A DNA stretch of 33,262 nt, taken from an uncultured Clostridia bacterium (GTDB taxonomy: Bacteria > Bacillota > Clostridia > Oscillospirales > Oscillospiraceae). Made by a program: the position numbers and the translations under genes. The notes beneath the pieces were generated by a model. The model was not told where the DNA came from, did not search any database, and saw nothing but the letters and a program-made list of their open reading frames with translations. Below are positions 5,670 to 11,849 of this stretch, piece after piece; within the stretch, counting starts at the first letter, position 1; each line of letters opens with the position of its first letter. The DNA lies in contig CAMGRL010000020.1 in NCBI GenBank assembly GCA_946061515.1, positions 1-33,262 of the forward strand, given 5' to 3'.

Positions 5670-7156
5670 GAGGACGCCTCCTCTCCCGGAATGGCCGTGG
5701 CAAAGTAGATGATATCGGTCATAATGCGCTCGTTGCCCCAGTCAGGGCGGTTGAAGGTCTCGCCGTTCATGACGATGGTGGCGGTCTGGCCACCGTCCAG
5801 AGCGTAGGCATTGGGCACGCCCTTGGCGTAGATCAGATCGGCCGCCTGGTTGATGGTGACGCGGTTTTTGTACACGCCCTCCTCGTTGATGGACATCAGC
5901 AGATAGTGCAGTTTGTCCACCTGGCCGATGGCGGCGCGGGAATAATGGATATCCACCTCACCCACCAGATAGGTGTTGGTGGTCTTTTTCTCCCCGTTTT
6001 CCACCAGAATGGGGCCGAAGGAGACGGAGAAGGTGATGTCATTGTCCTGAACGAACTTTTTCACTTCCTCCTCGGTGTTGAGCTCACCCACATGGGTGAA
6101 GATCATGTCGCCGGAGGCGGTGAAGAAGCAGCTCTCCAGCGTTCTGGGGTTGAAGCGGTAAAGCTGCCGCTGATAGATGGTGATGCCGCAGGAGCGGTGG
6201 CCGTAGAAGTCGCCGTTAATGGCCACCACGGCGTTGGCGTTCTGGGCCATCTGGGTGGGGTACATGTAGACACTGGAGCCGTAGGTGTTGTCCGACAGCG
6301 CCCGGCGCAGCTGGGAGCCGTGGGCGATCTTCACCTCCACAAAGGAGCAGGCGGAGTTGTTGATAGCCTCCTTCCAGGCGATCACCAGGATGGTCTCGTC
6401 GCAGTAGTACTCGATCTCCGAGCCCTCCATCAGCACGATATCCGGGTTCCAGACCAGCTCCTGGCCCTCCAGCAGCGCGGAGGCGGAGTCCACCACGGCC
6501 TGAACTACCGCGGGGTCGGTGGTGGAGCCGAACTTGCTCTGGTCGGGCTTGGGGGCCACAAGGTCGCTCTCGGGGATGGTGTAGATCTTCTTGATATCGG
6601 CCACGTTTTCCAGCGCGTCGCTGGCGGCGTTATTCATAAACACGTCCAGCTTGCCCACCAGGTCCAGCCGGTTCTCCGTGGTGCTGCCGGTGTTGGTGCC
6701 GGTGCCCGGGTGGACGTTCACCAGCGCCCAGACCAGGGCAAGAATGGAGAGAAGGATCAAAATCAGATAGCCAAAGGAAAAAGCGGGGCGGGAAGGGCGG
6801 ACAGGGGTGGCCTCCCGGGGCGGCTGGGGCTTGGATCGGGCGTCCCGCTCTTTCGGCCGCTCCGGCTCCCGCCTGGTTTCCCGACGGGGCTCAGGTTGGG
6901 GCGTGCGCTCTCTTGCCCGTTCCGGCTCCCGCCTGGTCTCCCGGCGGGGCTCAGGCTGGGACACACGCTCTTTTGCCCGCTCCGAACGGGGCTCCGGACG
7001 ACTCTCCCGCCGGGGGCTGCGCTCCGGTGGGGCGGGGGCTGCGCGCTCTCTGCGCCGGGACGCGGCGCTTTCCGCTGCCCGGGACTCCTGCTCCTGCTGC
7101 TCCGAAAATTCCCGAAGGATGGCGTCAATATCCGCGTCGCTGATTCTGTTGCTCAT
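5666..7156 (-). CDS. Membrane-anchored phosphodiester glycosidase (NAGPA/DUF2233-like) with a basic repeat tail
   Basis: A 496-residue protein in three parts. Residues 1-127 are cytoplasmic, rich in Arg, Glu and Pro, with two tandem 20-residue repeats (61-80 and 81-100) sharing QPEPRRETRREPER. One membrane helix follows at about 128-146. Outside the membrane, the last 220 residues match the phosphodiester glycosidase domain of the mammalian uncovering enzyme and bacterial exopolysaccharide proteins: VVAINGDFYG, ITIYQRQLYR, GVPNAYALDGGQTATIVMNG. The family hydrolyses sugar-1-phosphodiesters. The gene lies 14 bases after the serine hydrolase gene, with AAAGGAGG 8 bases before ATG, and overlaps the Lgt-like gene. 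A cell-surface polymer with phosphodiester links is a plausible substrate; this is inference. Confidence 0.85.
   Translation of the reverse strand: MSNRISDADIDAILREFSEQQEQESRAAESAASRRRERAAPAPPERSPRRESRPEPRSERAKERVSQPEPRRETRREPERARERTPQPEPRRETRREPERPKERDARSKPQPPREATPVRPSRPAFSFGYLILILLSILALVWALVNVHPGTGTNTGSTTENRLDLVGKLDVFMNNAASDALENVADIKKIYTIPESDLVAPKPDQSKFGSTTDPAVVQAVVDSASALLEGQELVWNPDIVLMEGSEIEYYCDETILVIAWKEAINNSACSFVEVKIAHGSQLRRALSDNTYGSSVYMYPTQMAQNANAVVAINGDFYGHRSCGITIYQRQLYRFNPRTLESCFFTASGDMIFTHVGELNTEEEVKKFVQDNDITFSVSFGPILVENGEKKTTNTYLVGEVDIHYSRAAIGQVDKLHYLLMSINEEGVYKNRVTINQAADLIYAKGVPNAYALDGGQTATIVMNGETFNRPDWGNERIMTDIIYFATAIPGEEASS
6857..6976 (-). repeat. Two 60-bp tandem coding repeats
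   Basis: Codons 61-80 and 81-100 of the phosphodiester glycosidase gene are near-identical 60-base copies encoding Arg/Glu/Pro-rich 20-mers. Most differences lie in the first third of each unit. The array could change length by slippage. Confidence 0.85.
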
Positions 7157-7170
7157 TGAGACGCCTCCTT

Positions 7171-8850
7171 TCAGTAGGCCGCTCCGCCGCAGAGGGCGTT
7201 GAGCATAAGGGTGTTGGTGACAATGCGCCAGCCGCCGGAGCTGTAGCTCAGCTCCAGCTCCAGGCCGGTGGTGGTATAGTAGTCCTCCACATGGGAGAGC
7301 AGGGAAGCCACCGCGCTGGAATAAGCCGAATCCGTCACGCCGGGCAGATAGTTGTTGTTTTCATCATACAGCTGATCTCTGGGCAGAGACTGGACCAGCT
7401 GGTTCAGGGCAGCTTCAGTGGCGTCCTTCAGATCGGCTTGCAGGGCGGTGACGTCCAGATGGGTCAGCAGTACCTGCTGACTGGCGCTGAGGCCGTTTTT
7501 GACGCAGTCGCCGTAGAGCTTATAGGAATAGCTCTGGCGCAGAGCCTGATAGATCTGCTGCCCGGCCTCGCTGTCCGGCCTGTTTTCCAGACCCAGGCTG
7601 GTGTAGTCGCTGAGACAGGCGTAGGCGCTCTGGTAATCGCCGGCGATGACTGAATCGAAAAATTCCGTCACCGTCTCCTGGGGGTCGCCGGCAGGGACCG
7701 TCACCACGGTACCCAGACTGGGGGCGACGACCGCGAGGATCAGCGCCATGCCGCTGAAAATCAGGGCGAGAACGGCCCAGGAGAGCCGGAGCTTTCCCTT
7801 TTTCGCCCAGTGCAGAGCAGCAGCCAGCACCACCGCCATCAGGGCGATGATCAGCGCGATCAGAACGATCATACCGGTGCTGCCTCCTTTACCGGAAAGA
7901 ATGATGGTTGTGGGCCCGTCGGCGCCGCCAATGACGCCAACAGAGAGATCGGAGCCGTCAGAGTGCGCCTCCTGCCCGGAGCTGTTGTTCTCCAGGGACT
8001 GGATCGCCGCCTCCTCCGCCTGCCGGGCCTCCTCCTCACGGCGCAGGGCCGTGTGGTACTGGGTGTAGTCGCACATGAGGGAGCAGAAGTCCGTCATGGT
8101 CAGATAGGGGTCCTTGATGGTGTCGGTGAAGAGGACGATGAGAATGGGGTCGTCGGTGTAGCAGATGGCGCAGTCGTTCATGTACAGGTGCCAGCCCTCC
8201 ACCAGATAGCCGTACTTGTGGGCGATCTCATAGTCCTGCTCGTGGAACTTGAAATAGTTTTCCGGCTCGGCCCGGAGCATGGTGTCGATCAGCCGGGGGA
8301 AGTTCTCCTGATTTTCATACAGGGTTTTCAGACAGTAGATCATCTGCTCGCTGGTGAAGTAGTTGTTCACCCAGTACATGTCGTCCACGGTCGCCGGATC
8401 CACGCCCATGTAGGGGCAGATCAGCTCCCGGTAGGTGCGGTAGCTGCCGGTGGCCTTCCACAGAATCTCCGCCATCTGGTTGTCGGAGTTGATGATGCTC
8501 CACTCCAGAAGATTGGAATAGGCGATGCCGCCGAACTTGGTGTCCCAGTCGATTTCCCCTTTGGCCACCTTCTCGGTGTACAGCATGTTCAGGGGGACCT
8601 TGAACATACTGCCGGTGATCATATATTCGTCACCCCGGTGGTAATGCTCCTCGCCGGTGACGGTGTTGTAGTAACCGAAGGCCACAAGATCTGGGTCCGT
8701 GCCGTGTTCGGCCATGAAGGCCTCCACCACCTCTTCCCAGGTCTTGTCCTTGAAGCGTTCGTCGCCCTCCTCCGCAAAGGCGGTGGGGAGCAGACTCAGC
8801 AGAATACAGAGCGCCGCCGCAAGGCAGAGCAGTTTTTTCATCAGCTTCAT
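7171..8850 (-). CDS. Secreted serine hydrolase (class A beta-lactamase-like) with a GGADGPT motif and two membrane helices
   Basis: A 559-residue protein. A signal peptide (MKLMKKLLCLAAALCILLSL, ending near AFA) precedes a penicillin-recognising hydrolase domain with SMFK (S81, K84), SDN (122-124) and HKYG (211-214) in place of KTG. A charged linker leads to SVGVIGGADGPTTIILSG (303-320), which closely matches a membrane motif of the beta subunit of sodium-pumping decarboxylases. Two helices (about 326-347, 357-378) and an extracytoplasmic domain of about 180 residues follow. Start: ATG at 8850, with AGGACGG 7 bases before; an upstream in-frame ATG at 8931 lacks a site. It heads an operon with the phosphodiester glycosidase and Lgt-like genes. 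Antibiotic resistance is not implied; a cell-wall role is likelier. Confidence 0.8.
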   Translation of the reverse strand: MKLMKKLLCLAAALCILLSLLPTAFAEEGDERFKDKTWEEVVEAFMAEHGTDPDLVAFGYYNTVTGEEHYHRGDEYMITGSMFKVPLNMLYTEKVAKGEIDWDTKFGGIAYSNLLEWSIINSDNQMAEILWKATGSYRTYRELICPYMGVDPATVDDMYWVNNYFTSEQMIYCLKTLYENQENFPRLIDTMLRAEPENYFKFHEQDYEIAHKYGYLVEGWHLYMNDCAICYTDDPILIVLFTDTIKDPYLTMTDFCSLMCDYTQYHTALRREEEARQAEEAAIQSLENNSSGQEAHSDGSDLSVGVIGGADGPTTIILSGKGGSTGMIVLIALIIALMAVVLAAALHWAKKGKLRLSWAVLALIFSGMALILAVVAPSLGTVVTVPAGDPQETVTEFFDSVIAGDYQSAYACLSDYTSLGLENRPDSEAGQQIYQALRQSYSYKLYGDCVKNGLSASQQVLLTHLDVTALQADLKDATEAALNQLVQSLPRDQLYDENNNYLPGVTDSAYSSAVASLLSHVEDYYTTTGLELELSYSSGGWRIVTNTLMLNALCGGAAY

Positions 8851-8869
8851 ATCATTTCCGTCCTGCTTA

Positions 8870-8912
8870 TAGTTAAACATAACTATTTTATCATCATACA
8901 GCATATTTTCAA
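8870..8912 (-). promoter_or_regulatory. Promoter and palindrome upstream of the envelope operon
   Basis: On the minus strand TTGAAA (8912-8907), 16 bases and TAAAAT (8890-8885) form a vegetative promoter. Immediately downstream lies the palindrome TAGTTA-AACA-TAACTA (8870-8885), which overlaps the last base of the -10 box and could be a repressor site. Confidence 0.7.
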
Positions 8913-9018
8913 GAGAAATTTCATTTCCCAAGAAAATTTAAGCCCGGCGGTTTTCCTGAAAATTTTCCTCCGGATTGGGTATAACATAACAGAAGGATAA
9001 TAAAGGGAGGAACAGAAC

Positions 9019-9558
9019 GTGAATATCCCCAATCTGATCAGCGCCGCAAGGATCTTCCTTGTGCCGCTGTTCGTGAGCTACTACCTGAACGGAAAAGTGA
9101 CCGCCGCCATGGGCGTGGTGCTGCTGGCGGCGGCCTCGGACGTGCTGGACGGGGCCATTGCCCGCCGCTTCAACATGGTCACCAGGCTGGGCAAGATCCT
9201 GGACCCGGTGGCGGACAAGCTGATGCAGGCGGCCATGATGCTCTGCGCCGCGCTGGAGACCCCGGCGGTCTGGCTGCTGCTGGGCCTGCATGTGCTGCGG
9301 GAGGCGGTGCTGGCCCTGACCGGGCTGCACGTCATCCTGGTCACAGGGCAGGTACACAGCGCCAAATGGTACGGCAAGCTGTGCACGGCCATGATCTACG
9401 CCTGTATGGGGGCGCTGCTGCTCTTTCCCCGGATGCCGGAGCACACCGCCTCGGTGCTGGTGCTGTGCTGCATCGTGCCCGTCTCCGCCTGTCTGGTGAT
9501 GTATCTGGGCAATTTCCTGCGCATCCTTCGGGAGTACGATGAGGGGCGCAGCGCTTAG
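9019..9558 (+). CDS. pgsA: CDP-diacylglycerol--glycerol-3-phosphate 3-phosphatidyltransferase
   Basis: This 179-residue membrane enzyme makes phosphatidylglycerol phosphate from CDP-diacylglycerol and glycerol-3-phosphate, the committed step to phosphatidylglycerol. The CDP-alcohol phosphotransferase signature is complete: D41, D44-G45, A48-R49, G58, D62 and D66 (DVLDGAIAR … GKILDPVAD). The start is GTG at 9019, with AAAGGGAGG (9002-9010) 8 bases before it. The length matches the family. The gene stands alone and converges on a small XRE gene, with 3 bases between the stops and no terminator. A different CDP-alcohol head group cannot be excluded, but PgsA is the best fit. Its product supplies the lipid that true Lgt would use. 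Confidence 0.9.
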   Translation: MNIPNLISAARIFLVPLFVSYYLNGKVTAAMGVVLLAAASDVLDGAIARRFNMVTRLGKILDPVADKLMQAAMMLCAALETPAVWLLLGLHVLREAVLALTGLHVILVTGQVHSAKWYGKLCTAMIYACMGALLLFPRMPEHTASVLVLCCIVPVSACLVMYLGNFLRILREYDEGRSA

Positions 9559-9561
9559 CAA

Positions 9562-9804
9562 TCAGCCCAGGCCCAGAAGCCAGAGTACGTCGGTGTCAAG
9601 GGCCCGGGCATAGTATTCCAGCTCAAAATCCGGCACTACCCGCAGCCCGGTCTCGACCCGGCTGATAACTTTCTGGTTCAGATCCAGCCCCAGAAGCTGG
9701 AGCCTGGCGGAGAGTTGCTCCTGCGACAGCTTCAATTCCTCTCTCCGCTGCCGGACCCGGGCGCCGGAGACATTGCACAGCCCATTATGCTTGTATAGTT
9801 TCAT
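9562..9804 (-). CDS. Small XRE-family DNA-binding protein
   Basis: An 80-residue protein that is almost entirely a helix-turn-helix domain (RVRQRREELKLSQEQLSARL … LNQKVISRVETGLRVVPDFE). It resembles the short XRE regulators often found singly in Firmicutes. The start is ATG at 9804, with a modest upstream site (AAGGTAGG, rather far). It is divergent from the small zinc-ribbon-like gene at 9903, and the 98 bases between them hold a promoter and palindrome. It may therefore regulate itself and that neighbour. No effector domain is present. Confidence 0.8.
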   Translation of the reverse strand: MKLYKHNGLCNVSGARVRQRREELKLSQEQLSARLQLLGLDLNQKVISRVETGLRVVPDFELEYYARALDTDVLWLLGLG

Positions 9805-9840
9805 CCTGACAAACCTACCTTGAAGATGAGTAATTATGGT

Positions 9841-9870
9841 TTGACAGTATCATTAGAATTATGCTAATAT
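9841..9870 (+). promoter_or_regulatory. Promoter and ATTAG palindrome in the divergent XRE/zinc-ribbon intergenic region
   Basis: TTGACA (9841-9846), 18 bases and TAATAT (9865-9870) form a strong promoter for the gene at 9903. The palindrome ATTAG-AATTATG-CTAAT (9852-9868) covers the spacer and -10 box, as expected for a repressor operator. Degenerate direct copies of AAGATGA-TAA flank the promoter near 9823 and 9880. Confidence 0.7.
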
Positions 9871-9902
9871 TATCCCAAAGATGACTAAAAGGAGGAGCCA
9901 GG

Positions 9903-10079
9903 ATGGCTGAATTTTGCCTGACGTGCCTGAACAAAATCAGCGGCACAAGCTATACGGAGGCAGACTTTCTCCTGTCCCGGGAAGTGGATCTCTGCGAAAA
10001 CTGCGGGAAGATGGTCCCCGTTGTGGTCCGCAGGCGGACAGGTTTACCGAAAATACCTTTTGGAAGAAAAAAGGCATGA
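9903..10079 (+). CDS. Small CxxC/CxxC (zinc-ribbon-like) protein
   Basis: A 58-residue protein beginning MAEFCLTCLNK. It has two Cys pairs, CLTC (residues 5-8) and CENC (31-34), spaced as in a zinc ribbon, then a basic tail RRRTGLPKIPFGRKKA. GGAGGAG (9891-9897) lies 5 bases before the ATG, a TTGACA promoter lies upstream, and a terminator begins at 10082, three bases after the stop, so the gene is a complete transcription unit. I do not recognise a named family. The basic tail could bind nucleic acid. Confidence 0.75.
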   Translation: MAEFCLTCLNKISGTSYTEADFLLSREVDLCENCGKMVPVVVRRRTGLPKIPFGRKKA

Positions 10080-10081
10080 AA

Positions 10082-10125
10082 AAGCTGTTGTCCGGCCGGA
10101 AGGAGGACAACAGCTTATTTTCGTT
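10082..10125 (+). terminator. Bidirectional terminator
   Basis: A 12-bp perfect stem, AAGCTGTTGTCC (10082-10093) and GGACAACAGCTT (10105-10116), is followed on the plus strand by ATTTTCGTTTT. On the minus strand TTTTT follows the opposite arm. It serves the convergent genes on both sides. Confidence 0.88.
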
Positions 10126-10147
10126 TTGCAGGGGACAGCATGGAGCC

Positions 10148-10600
10148 TTAAAGCTTGCGGGAAAAATAGAGCTTGGAGCAGGCCATGAGCAAAGACAGGG
10201 CCAGCACACAGCTGATGCAGGTGATAAACACCGTCACATTGAAATAGCCCAGAATAATGGCGGCGGGCACCATAAGCAGAAGAAACAGTGTCGCGCCGGC
10301 GCTCTTGCCCATGACGGCGATCTGCCGGCTGCGCTCATCCGTCTCCTTGATGTACTGCTTTTTCATGGCCTTCTCGCTCCGCAGGGCGCGCAGATTCAGG
10401 ATCAGCCCCACAATGAACAGCGCCATGACGCCGAAGGCTGCCCCGGCGATAAAGCCGTTATAAAAACTGTGCCATCTCTCGTCTGCGCCCACCGGGCTGA
10501 CAAGGCCGGTAAAGGCCAGAACCTGTATGGCCAGCAGCGCCAGTGCGCCGATGCCGTAAAGAATGTTGTGTATTTTCAGCTTTTCACGATAGTTTTCCAT
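10148..10600 (-). CDS. Four-helix membrane protein paired with an XRE regulator
   Basis: A 150-residue protein with four predicted membrane helices in two pairs (about residues 12-32, 45-65, 95-113, 118-138). They are separated by a charged cytoplasmic loop (RALRSEKAMKKQYIKETDERSRQI). The ETDER loop resembles that of small DUF2178-like membrane proteins co-encoded with XRE repressors. The start is ATG at 10600, with AAGGAG 6 bases before it; an ATG at 10615, directly after the XRE stop, has no site. The gene lies 15 bases after the XRE gene in the same operon, so it is probably under that repressor's control. Function unknown. Confidence 0.8.
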   Translation of the reverse strand: MENYREKLKIHNILYGIGALALLAIQVLAFTGLVSPVGADERWHSFYNGFIAGAAFGVMALFIVGLILNLRALRSEKAMKKQYIKETDERSRQIAVMGKSAGATLFLLLMVPAAIILGYFNVTVFITCISCVLALSLLMACSKLYFSRKL

Positions 10601-10615
10601 AGTAAACTCCTTCAA

Positions 10616-10819
10616 TCATTCATCCAAGTCGGAAAAATCAAATACCTCTTCAATACTCAGCCCGAAATAATGGGCAATCTTGTAGGCCAGAGGCAGGGAA
10701 GCGGTATACTTTCCCACCTCAATGGAGGTGATGGTCTGCCGGGTGGTACCTACCGCGTCGGCCAGCTCCTCCTGGGATAATTTCCGCTGCTTTCTCAGCT
10801 CGCGTATTCTGGTTTTCAT
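10616..10819 (-). CDS. XRE-family repressor (Cro/cI-like, 67 aa)
   Basis: A helix-turn-helix protein, MKTRIRELRKQRKLSQEELA followed by DAVGTTRQTITSIEVGKYTA, ending in an acidic tail (FDFSDLDE). It belongs to the large group of minimal XRE regulators co-encoded with small membrane proteins. GGAG lies 7 bases before ATG 10819; the in-frame ATG at 10837 has no site. Three copies of GCAAA-N-TTTGC-type operators lie across its promoter, so autoregulation is very likely. The gene immediately precedes the four-helix membrane protein. Confidence 0.88.
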   Translation of the reverse strand: MKTRIRELRKQRKLSQEELADAVGTTRQTITSIEVGKYTASLPLAYKIAHYFGLSIEEVFDFSDLDE

Positions 10820-10845
10820 CTTTGTGCTCCATTTCAAAAAATGCT

Positions 10846-10904
10846 AAGTTAACTTTGCGAATTTAGTATAGCAAGCTTTGCACGAAATGTCAAGCAAACT
10901 TTGC
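10846..10904 (-). promoter_or_regulatory. XRE operon promoter with three operators at 23-bp spacing
   Basis: On the minus strand TTGACA (10893-10888), 17 bases and TATACT (10870-10865) form a near-perfect promoter. On the plus strand three 13-base units, AAGTTAACTTTGC (10846), TAGCAAGCTTTGC (10869) and AAGCAAACTTTGC (10892), start exactly 23 bases apart. Each contains a partial dyad of the form GCAAA-N-TTTGC. One overlaps the -35 box, one covers the spacer and -10 edge, and one lies downstream of the -10 box. Confidence 0.85.
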
Positions 10905-10951
10905 AAAATAAATGAAAAAATTTCGGCAGCTTTATGCGCTGCCGCAGAGCC

Positions 10952-11542
10952 TTACCAGTACAGCTCAGGATTGCTGCTGGAGCAAAAATATGTATATCCG
11001 TACAGGCTGTCGTAATATCTGGCGTAGATGCCGCCGCCCTGGGGGAAGTTTGCCTGAAAGACCACCCAGGGATCCATCAGCCGCTCTCCCTGCAAAAGCC
11101 GGAGCGCCGCGTTCACACTGGCCTCTGTAGGGTTCAGGTAATAGGTGAACTCGTCTGTGTCCACCCCGGCGTACTGGCCCTCCTGCAGGATGACCTCCTC
11201 CACGGTGTCGGGAAACTCCGGAGAGGCCACCCGGTTGAGCACCACCTCTCCCACGCACATGCGCCACTCGTCGCTGAGCCTTTCACTGCCGGCCTCACTG
11301 GTGATGATCTTTGCCAGCAGAAACAGATCCTCAAAGGCAATTTTTACCTCGTCCGAGCCGGTCTTGTCGATTTTTTCGTTGCGGCAGATCTCCGCGGCCC
11401 GGCCCGCCTCGATATCTCCGCAGGCGGCGGCCCGGACCATGATGGACAGGTAGTCCACCTCCGGGTCGTAATCTGCCCCGGCTCTGCCGGGAAAAGTTAG
11501 AAACAGCAGCAGCGCGGCAAGCAGGAGAGCTGTTTTTTTCAC
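10952..11542 (-). CDS. Secreted cell-wall hydrolase of the SleB family
   Basis: A 196-residue protein with a signal peptide (MKKTALLLAALLLFLTFPGRAGA). The Hydrolase_2/SleB catalytic domain carries LLAKIITSEAGSE (catalytic Glu in SEAG), RMCVGEVVLNRV, FPDTVEEVILQEGQYAG and PTEASVNAALRLLQGE, and ends near TYFCSSSNPELYW. SleB-type enzymes are lytic transglycosylases that act on spore cortex or wall peptidoglycan. No separate peptidoglycan-binding repeat is present, so this is the catalytic domain alone, as in many vegetative paralogues. The start is GTG at 11542, with GGAGGTG (11554-11548) 5 bases before it. It is divergent from the glycerol-1-phosphate dehydrogenase gene. Confidence 0.88.
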   Translation of the reverse strand: MKKTALLLAALLLFLTFPGRAGADYDPEVDYLSIMVRAAACGDIEAGRAAEICRNEKIDKTGSDEVKIAFEDLFLLAKIITSEAGSERLSDEWRMCVGEVVLNRVASPEFPDTVEEVILQEGQYAGVDTDEFTYYLNPTEASVNAALRLLQGERLMDPWVVFQANFPQGGGIYARYYDSLYGYTYFCSSSNPELYW

Positions 11543-11849
11543 CTTCTCACCTCCATGACCTGTGCTCCCCAGTATAGCCGTCGGGGCCCGGGAAATTTGT
11601 CAGAAGGGGAAGGGAAATCAAGGGCAATAAAAAAATAGGATAAAAATATAAAATCAGACGATGTATCGGCAAGAAAATAATGTATAATAATGTATGCTGA
11701 ATAAACGGCAGAGCAGTTTCTTTTCGCGGCGCGGCACGCAAAAGGACGGAACAAGGCTTGCAGATTTGTTTATTGCGCAGTATAATAAAAGAAGAGAAAA
11801 CGGCACGGAAAAATGCCATACATTTATACAACAAAGGAGAGAAAAAGCG
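11543..11849. other. Intergenic region between divergent sleB-like and egsA-like genes
   Basis: This 307-base AT-rich gap contains the promoter at 11758-11786. A further AATAATGTATAATAATGTATG tract lies near 11676, whose TATAAT (11683-11688) lacks a good -35 box. A TATACT sequence on the minus strand (11576-11571) may serve the hydrolase gene. I see no small gene with a convincing ribosome binding site. Confidence 0.6.
11758..11786 (+). promoter_or_regulatory. Promoter of the glycerol-1-phosphate dehydrogenase gene
   Basis: TTGCAG (11758-11763), 17 bases and TATAAT (11781-11786) lie 64 bases upstream of the ATG at 11850. Confidence 0.78.

Noticed and set aside
7171-8850. Calling the serine hydrolase a beta-lactamase resistance gene or a sodium-pump subunit.
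   Set aside because: The SxxK, SDN and KTG-like motifs indicate the fold but not the activity, and the GGADGPT motif occurs without the rest of a decarboxylase subunit.
11694-11849. An N-terminal extension of the glycerol-1-phosphate dehydrogenase.
   Set aside because: The extension would cross the promoter at 11758-11786 and has no ribosome binding site; AAAGGAGAG precedes ATG 11850.
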